Positions 8,902 to 18,300 of a stretch of 64,000 bases of DNA are shown piece after piece. The stretch spans positions 1-64,000 of the forward strand of contig CAZHFZ010000015.1 of the NCBI GenBank assembly GCA_964531455.1. The letters run 5' to 3'. The notes under the pieces were generated by a model, which saw nothing but the letters and a program-made list of their open reading frames with translations, had not been told where the DNA came from and made no database searches. This DNA comes from Ga0077527 sp964531455. GTDB taxonomy: Bacteria > Pseudomonadota > Gammaproteobacteria > Burkholderiales > SG8-41. Each line of letters begins with the position of its first letter. The first letter of the stretch is position 1. The translations under genes were made by a program, and so were the position numbers.

Positions 8902-8987
8902 TGTTCCTTTTCAAATGTGGCGTGTAATGCCGGATTATCGCCTGCATTGGCATGACCCAGGAACCGGCAATGGGTAATGGCATTCGG

Positions 8988-9143
8988 CTAATTGATGGCT
9001 TGAATCAGTATGCTTTGAGCCAGGTTTTCCCAACCCAGCGTAGCGTCGACCAATGCCGATAACAGGCCGGCGAGGGTGATGCCGCTGAGGATCAGCGGGA
9101 AGCCGCTGTTGTTGCCGGAGTTGCGGGATTGGTTTTTGGCCAT
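8988..9143 (-). CDS. Small single-span membrane protein in the hemP cluster
   Basis: A 51-codon open frame with a polar, Asn/Ser-rich N-terminus (MAKNQSRNSGNNSG) and one hydrophobic stretch, FPLILSGITLAGLLSAL, at about residues 15-31. It ends with a short amphipathic tail. It begins eight bases after the end of the 72-residue gene and is the last of four co-directional small genes starting at hemP. GAGAAA a few bases upstream is a weak ribosome site. I do not recognise a family. Position suggests iron-regulated expression. Confidence 0.55.
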   Translation of the reverse strand: MAKNQSRNSGNNSGFPLILSGITLAGLLSALVDATLGWENLAQSILIQAIN

Positions 9144-9151
9144 GGCGTTTC

Positions 9152-9370
9152 TCAATGGCAGGGAGCTTTGGGTGTTTGCGGCGACGCGGCGTGACGGGGC
9201 AACGCAGCAACCGCTCTGTTCAGGGTGTCGCGAAGGTCATGCAATGCCGAGAGCTGCAGACGCAGCGTCAGCGCGCCGATATTCAGGTGGACCAGACCGC
9301 AGCCTTCGCAGTGTTCGATGTCGGCGATGAGTCCGCTGGCCAGCGTGCGTGGATTGCGCGGTGTCTGCAT
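9152..9370 (-). CDS. Small Cys/His protein in the hemP cluster
   Basis: A 72-residue protein with an HCEGCGLVH motif at residues 20-28 (His20, Cys21, Cys24, His28), arranged like a metal or haem ligand set. The rest is a predicted beta-beta-helix layout (HLNIGALTLRL, then SALHDLRDTLNRAV). The ATG at 9370 is preferred over an in-frame TTG at 9376 that lies inside the stop region of the preceding gene. It follows the 89-residue gene with a gap of nine bases. I do not recognise a named family. Metal or haem binding is inference from the motif and the hemP/Fur context. Confidence 0.6.
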   Translation of the reverse strand: MQTPRNPRTLASGLIADIEHCEGCGLVHLNIGALTLRLQLSALHDLRDTLNRAVAALPRHAASPQTPKAPCH

Positions 9371-9379
9371 GATCAATAC

Positions 9380-9649
9380 TCAATGACGGATCGTTGCAGG
9401 GTTGCCGCTGGCGATGGCCTGCCAGCGCGGCAGCAGGGTGGTGGCCAGGGTTTGCATCAGGCGTGATGTGCCATCAACACATTGCCGGGAAAGAATGCCG
9501 AGCTGATCGGCAATTGCATGCGCGACCAGCGGGCAGGGCTGTTGCGCGTAATGCGACATCAGATACAGCGCGGCGGCGGCACAGCGTGTGGTGTCTGGTG
9601 TATCCGGGATTGTTGCGGGTCGTTGCATCGGGCTTTTGTTTTGCATCAT
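9380..9649 (-). CDS. Small conserved-looking helical protein in the hemP cluster
   Basis: An 89-residue protein, mostly helical after residue 20, with Cys at 22, 38 and 56 and a core such as AAALYLMSHYAQQPCPLVAHAIADQL. GGAGA lies four bases before the ATG. It sits between hemP (87 bases upstream) and the Cys/His gene (nine bases downstream) on the same strand. No known domain was recognised. Its codon use fits the genome, unlike the opposing frames. A role in iron or haem handling is inferred only from position. Confidence 0.6.
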   Translation of the reverse strand: MMQNKSPMQRPATIPDTPDTTRCAAAALYLMSHYAQQPCPLVAHAIADQLGILSRQCVDGTSRLMQTLATTLLPRWQAIASGNPATIRH

Positions 9650-9736
9650 TGGTCTCCGCTCGTGACGGTGGGGATGAGCTGGCGACCGGAACGCTGACAG
9701 CGCCCTTGGGCTGGCGGTTAAAAGGCGGTTCAGGAC

Positions 9737-9916
9737 TTATTTGGTGAGGATCAGGCCACCCTTGCTGGTGGCGCGCAGCGTATAGATCGCGCCTTTGTGA
9801 TCAATCTTCAAAGCACCTTGATTGCCGAGCAGTTCGCTACTGGTGACGGCGTGTTGCGGAATGTTAAAGGGTTTGTTGTGCAGGGCGGGTATTGCACCGG
9901 ATTGGGTAATCGACAT
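9737..9916 (-). CDS. hemP: Hemin uptake protein HemP
   Basis: A 59-residue HemP/HmuP-family protein. In related bacteria HemP is a small factor needed for expression of the haem receptor, together with Fur. The family's C-terminal core is clear: VTSSELLGNQGALKIDH, then YTLRATSKGGLILTK at the end. I start at the ATG at 9916; the longer open frame to 9979 would run through the promoter and Fur site. The promoter and Fur box lie 20-63 bases upstream. No TonB-dependent haem receptor follows. Three tiny genes follow instead, which is unusual. Confidence 0.88.
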   Translation of the reverse strand: MSITQSGAIPALHNKPFNIPQHAVTSSELLGNQGALKIDHKGAIYTLRATSKGGLILTK

Positions 9917-9934
9917 GGCTGGACTGTTTACATA

Positions 9935-9953
9935 AATGAGAATGATTATCAAT
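9935..9953 (-). promoter_or_regulatory. Fur box of hemP
   Basis: On the minus strand the site reads ATTGATAATCATTCTCATT, a near-consensus 19-base Fur operator with the central ATAATCATT intact. It overlaps the -10 element and presumed start site, 18 bases before the hemP ATG, the standard layout for iron-dependent repression. Confidence 0.88.
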
Positions 9954-9979
9954 ATATAGAGGGATATACCCGAAGTCAA
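9951..9979 (-). promoter_or_regulatory. Sigma-70 promoter of hemP
   Basis: On the minus strand TTGACT (9974-9979) and TATATT (9951-9956) are separated by exactly 17 bases. This is one of the best promoter matches in the window, and its -10 overlaps the Fur box. Confidence 0.8.
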
Positions 9980-10085
9980 TGCCGTCGATTGTCGTAATAA
10001 ATATATTTATAAACAATAGGTTATGATTATTTCGAAGTTCGTCTGGCCAATCACCTGAACAGTAACGAACCCGCCCGGGCGAGAC

Positions 10086-11276
10086 TCAGATTTTTATTGG
10101 ATCGCTGCTGACCGTGGGCCGCAGCACTGCGCATAGCGGCAAGGTCAGGAAAATGGCCGCGCCCATCAGCGTGATGGCGGTGTCCACGCCGAATTGATCG
10201 CCGATGAGTCCGTAACCCAGCGGCGCAGCAATACCGCAGAGCGAACCCAGCGTATAGAACAGTCCGAATGCGCGTGGCAGGCGCTCGCGGTCGACCAGAT
10301 CACCGATGGTGGCGTAGAGCACCGATGAGGTGCCCTGCAAAGCAACGCCGAGGAGGGGGAGCAGCAATGCGGCAGCAATCCCGGGCAGCGCAACCGCTGC
10401 GAATATGCCGATGCCGGTCACCACTTCGGTAATGATGATGGTGCGAATGACGCCGACTCGCTCTGCAAGTACACCGCAGGCCAGTTTGCCAACCATGCCG
10501 CCGACAAGGATCAAGGGCACCGCCAGAGTCGCCCATCCGGTAGTCAGGCCCTTGTCAATCAGCAGAAAGGCGATCAGTGTGAGGAAACCGACGCGTGTGC
10601 TGCTGTCGATGATCTCGATCAGGCAAAGCGCGACAAAGCCGCGACGGTTGCGGATGCCCCAGCCTTTGCCGGAAGCCGGCATTGCGGCCGCGTGTTTTGC
10701 TGTGCTTGCCGATTGAAAACCGGCGAGCCAGAAAAAGGCCAATATGGCGATTGCCAGTCCGATCAGTCCATAAGCCACCACCGGTCCCTGCCAGGGCAGT
10801 CCGGCCATCAGCAGCAGGCTCAGCAGTCCACCGAATGCGAACTTGCCAACATCGCCGAACAGGTTGTAGGTGCCCAGAGCCGTACGCCGACCGGCTTCCG
10901 GATAGGCATTCGAAATGATTGATGAACATAACGGATGCTGAACCGCTGATCCGACACCGGCAAAAAACAGGGCGATGAGGATCATCCAGAAACCCTGTGC
11001 GTAACCGAGGCCGATAAATGCTGCGCCAGCCGTGGCAGTACCGATGACCAGCAGATTGCGTTCGCCAAAGCGTTCAGCGACCAGCCCGGCAGGAATCTGG
11101 AACGCAGCCATTGCCGTGCGGTGAGCCGCGCGGATCATGCCGACCTGGACGAGCGTCAGGCCGAAAGTTTGCGCCAGCAACGGCAACAATACGTAAGTCA
11201 GATCCGAAAGCCCGTCATGCAAGGTGTGCGCGGTGCAGCAGGTGGTCAAAGCCTGTTTTGGATTTCCGGGTTTCAA
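10086..11276 (-). CDS. Major facilitator superfamily transporter
   Basis: A 396-residue inner-membrane transporter with about twelve hydrophobic segments. The N-terminus HTLHDGLSDLTYVLLPLLAQ resembles the fosmidomycin-resistance/cyanate-type MFS group in which a His-Asp pair opens helix 1. Helix 2-3 carries AGLVAERFGERNLLV. It stands alone, divergent from a small membrane-protein gene at 11381. The substrate is unknown; drug or metabolite export is possible. Confidence 0.87.
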   Translation of the reverse strand: MKPGNPKQALTTCCTAHTLHDGLSDLTYVLLPLLAQTFGLTLVQVGMIRAAHRTAMAAFQIPAGLVAERFGERNLLVIGTATAGAAFIGLGYAQGFWMILIALFFAGVGSAVQHPLCSSIISNAYPEAGRRTALGTYNLFGDVGKFAFGGLLSLLLMAGLPWQGPVVAYGLIGLAIAILAFFWLAGFQSASTAKHAAAMPASGKGWGIRNRRGFVALCLIEIIDSSTRVGFLTLIAFLLIDKGLTTGWATLAVPLILVGGMVGKLACGVLAERVGVIRTIIITEVVTGIGIFAAVALPGIAAALLLPLLGVALQGTSSVLYATIGDLVDRERLPRAFGLFYTLGSLCGIAAPLGYGLIGDQFGVDTAITLMGAAIFLTLPLCAVLRPTVSSDPIKI

Positions 11277-11380
11277 GTGGCACCGCAGTCGGGGGATAAT
11301 GCATTATAGGGCCGGCTGCGAAACATGGCTGAAACATGGCTTCGTGTCGGCTGTCTTCAAGATGACCTGCAAGGTTTGAA

Positions 11381-11623
11381 ATGCAAATCGTGATTTATGT
11401 GATCGCTGCGGTTTTTGTCGCTCTTGCCATTGCGCTGGTTTTTACCTGGTGGCGTCAACGTCACATCGGCGCTTTGCTGCTTGCACTCACTTATCTGATC
11501 GCGGCCGGGTTGTCGGTGTATCTTGATGAATGGTTTCCGTTGGCCATTGGTTTTCTTTCGGCGTGGTCATTGCGCCTGATGGGGCTGGATCCGGGGGCTG
11601 CTGTGAAAAACAAGGATTCTTGA
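11381..11623 (+). CDS. Small membrane protein of unknown function
   Basis: An 80-residue protein with three hydrophobic segments, about residues 3-22, 30-46 and 50-65, joined by short loops (FTWWRQRHIG, LDEWFP). AAGG seven bases upstream fits a start at 11381. It lies 20 bases before the FAD enzyme on the same strand and is probably co-transcribed. No family was recognised. Confidence 0.7.
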   Translation: MQIVIYVIAAVFVALAIALVFTWWRQRHIGALLLALTYLIAAGLSVYLDEWFPLAIGFLSAWSLRLMGLDPGAAVKNKDS

Positions 11624-11643
11624 ATGAATAACACGGGATCTGC

Positions 11644-12612
11644 ATGGGACGCATAGCGGTTGTGGGGGCAGGTATTGGCGGTCTCGCCTGCGCGCGGGCA
11701 CTGCGGGATGCCGGACACGAAGTGCGGTGCTTTGAGAAAAGCCGCGGCGTCGGCGGACGCATGGCAACCCGACGCACGGATCACGGCACGTTTGATCACG
11801 GCGCCCAGTATTTTACGGCGCGTGACACGGGATTCCGGCGGGTGGTCGAAGGCTGGCTCGGCGCGGGGATTGTTGCGCCCTATGCGGGACGTATTGTCAG
11901 GCTGCAGTCGGCTGCGGCAATACCGCTGTCGCATGACGAACTGCGCTATGTCGCAACGCCGGGAATGACGGCGCCGTGCCGCGCGCTTGCAACAGGGATT
12001 GACGTATTGTTTGAGTGCACGGTGACCGCGGTCACCCCGGGCGGGGACGGCTGGCGCGTTTCGTGGGAAGAAGGTGGTGAATCCGGATTCGATGCGGTCG
12101 TCCTGGCCATTCCTGCGGTGCAGGCCTTGCCACTGTGCACCGCTGTTCCGGTTCTGGGTGCTTGCGTGTCGAAGGGGATTCATGCGCCCTGTTGGGCAGT
12201 GATGGTTCGATACGACTCGCCGTTGCCGCTGTCTTTTGATGCGGCTTTTGTTGCAGACGCGACTGTCGGCTGGGTCATGCGCGACGCGTCACGGCCGGGG
12301 CGGGCCGCCGGTGAGCGCTGGGTGGTGCATGCCACAACCGAATGGTCAATTGCGCATCTCGAGGAAGATGCGGGCGCAGTAGCGCTGCAGGTCATCGAGG
12401 CTTTTCACGCGGCGGCGGGCATTGCTGCCACTGCGGTCGAGGTACGTGCGCATCGCTGGCGTTATGCACTGTCGCCGGGCCTCAATGCAGCTTGCCTGTG
12501 GGACGCAGACCATCGCATCGGCGTTTGCGGCGACTGGTGTGCCGACGGCCGTATCGAAGGGGCTTATCTCAGCGGTCTTGCGCTGGCTGCTGAATTGAAG
12601 ACTGCAATTTGA
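11644..12612 (+). CDS. Renalase-like NAD(P)/FAD-dependent amine-oxidase fold protein
   Basis: Predicted flavoprotein of 322 residues. The dinucleotide motif IAVVGAGIGGLACARALRDAGH is at residues 4-25, then KSRGVGGRMATRR at about 34-46, the FAD-binding signature of renalase-like bacterial proteins, and HGAQYFTARD near 56. A second FAD contact, RIGVCGDWCADGRIEGAYLSG, lies at the C-terminus. Bacterial renalase relatives oxidise abnormal dihydronicotinamide isomers, so cofactor repair is a plausible role. The convergent neighbour is a receptor gene 40 bases away. Confidence 0.85.
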   Translation: MGRIAVVGAGIGGLACARALRDAGHEVRCFEKSRGVGGRMATRRTDHGTFDHGAQYFTARDTGFRRVVEGWLGAGIVAPYAGRIVRLQSAAAIPLSHDELRYVATPGMTAPCRALATGIDVLFECTVTAVTPGGDGWRVSWEEGGESGFDAVVLAIPAVQALPLCTAVPVLGACVSKGIHAPCWAVMVRYDSPLPLSFDAAFVADATVGWVMRDASRPGRAAGERWVVHATTEWSIAHLEEDAGAVALQVIEAFHAAAGIAATAVEVRAHRWRYALSPGLNAACLWDADHRIGVCGDWCADGRIEGAYLSGLALAAELKTAI

Positions 12613-12613
12613 T

Positions 12614-12638
12614 CGTTGCGCCGGAACACGGCGCAACG
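12614..12638. terminator. Hairpin between convergent genes
   Basis: A perfect 10-base stem (12614-12623 with 12629-12638) with a 5-base loop fills the gap between the flavoprotein and receptor genes. There is no real T-tract on either side, so it is a likely but weak two-way terminator. Confidence 0.5.
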
Positions 12639-12652
12639 AAAATTTCTTCCGC

Positions 12653-13627
12653 CTATTCCGGCTTCAGATTGGCTTTTCGCACCACTGCGGTCCATTTTGC
12701 GATTTCCGCTGTCAGGTAGCGGGAGAAGGCTGCGGGACTGGTGGTTTCCGGCTGCAGGCCCTGAAGGAGCAGCGCTTCACGTACCTGTGGAACGGCAATG
12801 GCTGCGGCGAATTCACGGTTGAGGCGTTCGACGATGGGCGTTGGCGTCCTCGCCGGCAAAAAGACTGCGAGCCATAACGTTACTTCAAAATTCTTGACGC
12901 CGGATTCCTGAACGGTCGGCACATCCGGCAGCGCCGGGGCGCGACTTGCGCTGGTAACGGCCAGCGCGCGCAGCTTGCCCGAGCGTACGTGGGGCAGCAC
13001 CGGCGCCATCGTGCCGAACTGCAATTCGATCCGCCCTGCAACCGTGTCGACTACGGATTGTGCGGAACTCTTGTACGAGATCGGCGTGAGTTGTGCACCG
13101 GTGAGGTTGGACAGCAGTTCACCGCCCAGGCGCGCCATGCTGGCATTGCCTACGGTGGTGTAACGGATCTGTCCCGGTTTGGCTTTGGCGATGGCGATCA
13201 GTTCCTGCAGGTTCATAGCTGCCACGGAAGGATGAACGGCGAGGATATACGGCAGGTGGCCGATCATGGTGATCGGTATGAAGTCTTTTTCGGGGTCATA
13301 AGCGAGGTGCGGATTCAGCGCTTTTGACAGCGCGTGCGTACTGGTGGTGCCGCCGGCGATGGTGTATCCGTCAGGTGCCGCACGGGCGCCGAGTTCCGCG
13401 CCGATGGCGCCGGCAGCACCGGCACGGTTGTCGATGACAATCGTTTGGCCGAGCGCTTCGCTGATCCGCGGGGTGATCACTCGCGCTGCGGCATCCACTG
13501 AACTGCCCGCAGGAAACGGCGCGATCAGGCGGATCGGACGTGAGGGCCAGGCATCTGCAGCGTGAGCGCCAACAGTCAGCAGGAGTCCGGCGACGGCGAG
13601 AATGGTTAGTGGTTTGCCGTGAGTCAT
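12653..13627 (-). CDS. Bug/TctC family tripartite tricarboxylate transporter receptor
   Basis: Periplasmic carboxylate receptor, 324 residues, with a signal peptide ending near residue 24 (GAHAADA). Family marks are WPSRPIRLIAPFPAGSSVD, VIDNRAGAAGAIGAELGA, SYKSSAQSVVD in place of the more usual PYKG, and LPDVPTVQESGVKNFE. Its start overlaps the stop of the 2-hydroxyacid dehydrogenase by four bases, so it is the last gene of the operon that starts with the 5-oxoprolinase region. It may bind a substrate of that pathway. Confidence 0.92.
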   Translation of the reverse strand: MTHGKPLTILAVAGLLLTVGAHAADAWPSRPIRLIAPFPAGSSVDAAARVITPRISEALGQTIVIDNRAGAAGAIGAELGARAAPDGYTIAGGTTSTHALSKALNPHLAYDPEKDFIPITMIGHLPYILAVHPSVAAMNLQELIAIAKAKPGQIRYTTVGNASMARLGGELLSNLTGAQLTPISYKSSAQSVVDTVAGRIELQFGTMAPVLPHVRSGKLRALAVTSASRAPALPDVPTVQESGVKNFEVTLWLAVFLPARTPTPIVERLNREFAAAIAVPQVREALLLQGLQPETTSPAAFSRYLTAEIAKWTAVVRKANLKPE

Positions 13628-14709
13628 TGCATCATTTCCTCTAGTCCGATCATCAGGTCGGCGATGTCATTCAGCGCATTGAACCGCGGTTGTGCGGCGA
13701 TGTGGGGTGTCAGCAGCACGTTTTCAAAACCCAGAAGTTCATCGTCTTCGCGGCCCGGTGCTTCGTGCAAAGGGTCGAGTGCATATCCGCCAAGGCGGCC
13801 GGAGCGCAATGCCGCGATGACGGCGCTGCGCTCGACGATTTCGGCGCGCGAAATGTTGATCAGCCTTGAGCCGGGTTTCATCTGTGCGAAACGAACGCTG
13901 TTGAACAGGTTGCGGGTGCTGTCATTTCCCGGCAGGCAGATCACGACCCAGTCGCTGGCTTCAAGCAGGGTGACCAGATCGGCGTAGTGAGCGTGATGTG
14001 CGGACTCAAGTGCAGTCGGCATTTGCGTACGCTGGTGGTAGAGCACGTTCATGCCGAACGCATTGGCGCGCAACGCGACTTCGCGGCCGATTTCACCCAT
14101 GCCGACGATGCCTATGGTGGTGTTGTGCAGCAGCGTAATGCCGGGAATCCGCGCCCAGTTCGAGTTGGCGGTGTGCCGCCGGTCGTAGGTGCGGGGTGCA
14201 AAACCGGCAGACTGCAATGATGCGGTGCTGATGCGGTTGATGACGCGATGCAACTGTCGCGACAGACCCAGCATCAGCGCAAAGGCGTGTTCGGCGCAGG
14301 CGATATTGGCGCGGCGGCGCAGCGTCAGCAGCGGCAGTTGACGCGAGGCGCAGGCCGCAGCATCGATATTGTTGGGTATGGCGCCAAATTTTTGAACGGC
14401 ACGCAGATGAGGGGCCAATGCGATTTCTTCCGCGCCGAAGCGCAATGATTCAAGCACCGCCAGATCCGCCTGCGGCAGCAGGCTGTGCAGTGTTCCGGAA
14501 TCACTGACCAGATGGACGGTTGCCGGATAGAGGTGTTTCAGCCGGCCGCGCAACTGCTGCAACCAGTTGCCAAAGTCCGGCAGGTCGTGGGCAAAAAAAT
14601 CGGCAAACGCGGCAGTCCGTTCGCTGGAAGTGGCTGGATCGAGAATGACGCCGAGCAATCTCAGGAACGGGTCGTCCTCGACCACCAGTATGGGACGGGC
14701 GCTGGTCAT
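13624..14709 (-). CDS. D-isomer-specific 2-hydroxyacid dehydrogenase family protein
   Basis: NAD-dependent oxidoreductase of 361 residues acting on 2-hydroxy or 2-keto acids. The C-terminal NAD domain has GIVGMGEIGREVALRANAFG at about residues 205-224, the catalytic Arg in NISRAEIVE near 282, and the catalytic His in LTPHIA near 331. The first 80 residues are unusual for the family (ILVVEDDPFLRLLGVILDP) and only loosely resemble the standard substrate domain. Four-base overlaps on both sides tie it to the AhpD-like gene and the receptor. The substrate is unknown. Confidence 0.88.
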   Translation of the reverse strand: MTSARPILVVEDDPFLRLLGVILDPATSSERTAAFADFFAHDLPDFGNWLQQLRGRLKHLYPATVHLVSDSGTLHSLLPQADLAVLESLRFGAEEIALAPHLRAVQKFGAIPNNIDAAACASRQLPLLTLRRRANIACAEHAFALMLGLSRQLHRVINRISTASLQSAGFAPRTYDRRHTANSNWARIPGITLLHNTTIGIVGMGEIGREVALRANAFGMNVLYHQRTQMPTALESAHHAHYADLVTLLEASDWVVICLPGNDSTRNLFNSVRFAQMKPGSRLINISRAEIVERSAVIAALRSGRLGGYALDPLHEAPGREDDELLGFENVLLTPHIAAQPRFNALNDIADLMIGLEEMMQ

Positions 14710-15233
14710 GATTTCTGTTCGGGTTCGATGCGCAGTGCGCGGGCGACCCGTGTATGCATGTTGTAGGCACCGGCAAGTACGGTGATCTCGGTGATGGCCT
14801 GATCGTTGAAATGCTGCTTCAGGTCATCATGCAGTGCATCCGGTACGTCAATCAGGCGGGTCATCGCGTCAGTCCATGCCAGTGCCGCACGTTGTGCCGG
14901 TGAGAACAATTTGCTGTCCTGCCATTGGCCGAGTGCGGCAATTTGATCGGCAGTGAGCCCGGCGTGCAGCGCATGGGAGGCACCGTGGATTTTTGCTTGA
15001 TATTCCGCGCCGTTGAGCAGTGATACGCGCAGGATGATCATTTCGCGGAGCGCTGCATCGAGTGAGGTCTTGTAGCGCACCACGGTATTGAAATCGAGCC
15101 AGCCGGCGGCGATTGCCGGACTGTTCATCAACACCCGATACAGGTTGATCAGTTTGCCGCGCTCGGTTTTGACGCGGGCAATAAAAGGGGCGAGGTCGCT
15201 GCGTTCCTCGCCAATCAAGGGGACTCTGGCCAT
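14706..15233 (-). CDS. Carboxymuconolactone decarboxylase (AhpD-like) family protein
   Basis: A 175-residue all-helical CMD/AhpD-fold protein. The motif region reads GAEYQAKIHGASHALHAGL near residue 85. It keeps the Glu and His of the family but has no Cys pair, so it is not a peroxidase-type AhpD. It belongs to the non-redox branch often found in catabolic operons. Its stop overlaps the next gene's start by four bases. The product may be a decarboxylase or isomerase, but this cannot be settled from sequence. Confidence 0.88.
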   Translation of the reverse strand: MARVPLIGEERSDLAPFIARVKTERGKLINLYRVLMNSPAIAAGWLDFNTVVRYKTSLDAALREMIILRVSLLNGAEYQAKIHGASHALHAGLTADQIAALGQWQDSKLFSPAQRAALAWTDAMTRLIDVPDALHDDLKQHFNDQAITEITVLAGAYNMHTRVARALRIEPEQKS

Positions 15234-15332
15234 TAAATTTATAACTCTTTGAATTTATTGGATAATTATTGAGGGTGCAAGTTGTGTAAGCACACTGAGC
15301 AGTGGCTGGTGCCGGGGGTGGATGTTCGCCGG

Positions 15333-18300
15333 TTATTTTACCGGCCCGTATCCGCCGCCGCCCGGGGTTTCAATGATGAAAATATCGCCCGGGTTCATGT
15401 CCACGCGGGCACAGGCTGCAAGTTCCGTGACCGAACCATCGGTGCGTTCAACGGCATTGCGGCCGGTCGCCCCGGGTTTACCGCCGGCCATGCCGTAGGG
15501 TGGAACGCGGCGATGACCGGACAGAATGGCTGCGGTCATGGGTTCGAGAAAACGCAATCGTCGAATGGCACCGTCGCCGCCGTGCCAGCGACCCTTGCCA
15601 CCGCTGCCGCGGCGGATGGAGAAACTTTCGAGGCGCACGGGGTAACGCCATTCCAGCACTTCCGGGTCGGTAAGCCTTGAGTTGGTCATGTGGGTTTGCA
15701 CGCAGGCAGTGCCATCAAAACCATCGCCTGCGCCGGAACCGCCGGCAATGGTTTCGTAATACTGATGGCGGGCGTTGCCGAAAGTGAAGTTGTTCATCGT
15801 GCCTTGTGAGGCGCCCATGATGCCGAGCGCGCCGTAGAGTGCATCGGTGACGCATTGCGAAGTTTCAACATTGCCGGCGACCACGGCGGCCGGATGGCCG
15901 GGATTGAGCAGGGTATTCGGCGGCACGATCACCGTCAGCGGTCTCAGGCAGCCGGCGTTGAGCGGGATGTCGTCGTCAACGAGCGAACGAAAGACGTAAA
16001 GCACGGCGGCCATGGTGACCGCCAGCGGTGCGTTGAAGTTGTTGTCGCCTTGCGCTGAGGTGCCGGTGAAGTCGATTACGGCACTGCGCGTGGCGTTGTC
16101 AACGCGGATGGCGACGCGGATGACGGCACCGTGATCCATCTCATAGCTGAATGTGCCGTTGCGCAACCGGTCGATCACATGCCGCACGGCGGCTTCGGCG
16201 TTGTCCTGCACGTGCCCCATGTAAGCCTGGACGACTTCCAATCCAAACTGGCTGATCATCCGTTCGAGCTCGTTCGCACCTTTGCGGTTGGCTGCAATCA
16301 TTGCACGCAGGTCGGCGATGTTCTGATCGATATTGCGTGCAGGATGTTTTGCCGATGCAAAAAGACTGCGGGTTTCGCTTTCGCGGAATTGTCCGTTCTT
16401 CACCAGCAAAAAGTTCGAGATCAGCACGCCTTCATCGTCTATGTGGCGGCTGTCCGGCGGCATGGAGCCGGGGGTAATGCCGCCGACGTCGGCGTGATGG
16501 CCGCGGGAGCCGGTGTAGAACAGAACGTTGCGGCCATCGGCGTCGAAGATCGGCGTGATGACCGTGATGTCCGGCAGATGGGTGCCGCCGGCATAGGGGT
16601 CATTGAGCATCCAGGCGTCGCCCGGGGCCATGTGCCCGCGGTTGGCGGTGATGATGGCCTGAACGCTGGCGCCCATCGAGCCCAGGTGGACGGGCATGTG
16701 CGGTGCATTGGCGATCAGATTGCCGGTGGCATCGAACAGGGCGCAGGAAAAGTCGAGCCGCTCCTTGATGTTGACCGAGTGTGCCGTGTTGGCCAGTGTT
16801 GCGCCCATTTGTTCGGCGATCGACATGTACAGGTTGTTGAATACTTCAAGCAGTACGGGGTCGGCCTGTGATGCCGCGTGTTCCTGTTTGCGCGGCGTCA
16901 TGCGTGTCAGCAGCAAATGTCCGTGTTGAGCACCCTCGGCCTGCCATTCGGGTTCGATGACCGTGGTGGCGTGCGCGTCGGTAATGATGGCCGGCCCCTT
17001 GACGACGGTGCCTGCCTGCAGTGTGGCACGTGTATGTGCGGCAACTTGTTGCCACGCGCCGCCACAATACATCGTTGCCTGCGCCTGGCCCGGCGTCGTT
17101 CCGATGACAGGTTCGGCCATCGCTGTGGCGGAGTCATGATTGCCCGGCCCGATCGCCTCCACCGTGACTGATTCAACAATGAGCGGCCGATCTTGCATCA
17201 GGAAGCTGTAGCGTTGCAGGTAAATTTTTTCAAACTCCATCTGCATCGTTGCCAATGTATCGCGGTTAACGCCAATGGCAGTATCCGTTCCGGCGTATTT
17301 GAGCAGCAGTCGCGAATGCAGGCGCACTGCGGCGTCGGCCACGCCCTGCGCTGTGACCTGATTGCGCGCTGAAGCGCCCAGGTCTGTGATGACCGGTTGC
17401 AGTACCTGGAGTGTTGCAGCGTCAAAGGAGGCCTCAATCGACTGTTCGCGTATGGCGGTGATGTCGGCGAGGCCCATGCCGCAGGCGGACAGTACGCCTG
17501 CAAGGGGATGGATAAAGACGCGGGGCATGCCCAGCGCATCAGCGACCCGGCAGGCATGTTGCCCGCCGGCGCCGCCGAAACAGACGAGGGTGTAAGTTGT
17601 GACGTCATGCCCGCGTTGCACGGAAATTTTCTTGATGGCATTCGCCATGTTTTCGACGGCGATACGGAGGCCGCCTTCGGCAAGGGCTTCGATGCTTTCT
17701 AATGCATTGTTTTTATTGGATATTATTTGATGCAGCGCCTTAAATCGTGCCCGGGTTGCGTCGATGTCCAGCGCTTGCTTGCCATCCGGTCCGAACACCT
17801 TGGGGAAGTGGGCCGGCTGGATGCGCCCGAGCAAAACGTTGCAGTCAGTGATGGTGGGCGGGCCGCCCTTGCCGTAACACGCCGGTCCGGGGTTGGCGCC
17901 TGCAGATTCCGGGCCGACGCGCAGGCGTGCGCCGTCAAACTGGAGGATCGAACCGCCGCCGGCGGCAACCGTGTGTATGGCCAGCATGGGTGCACGGACA
18001 CGCACGCCCGCGACAGTTCCGTCGAATGTGCGTTCAAGGGCTGAAAGGTCAGTTCCCGCAAAGTGGGCAACATCAGTCGATGTGCCGCCCATGTCGAATC
18101 CGATGATGCGATCAAAACTTGCGGACGCAGCCGTTCGCACGGCACCGACGATCCCGCCGGCTGGTCCGGAGAGGATGCTGTCCTTGCCCTGAAAATGATC
18201 GGCTGCGGCGAGTCCGCCGTTTGATTGCATGAACAGCAGTCTGGTATCCGGCAACTCCGTACGGATACGGTCTACATATCGCTGCAATACCGGCGTGAGG

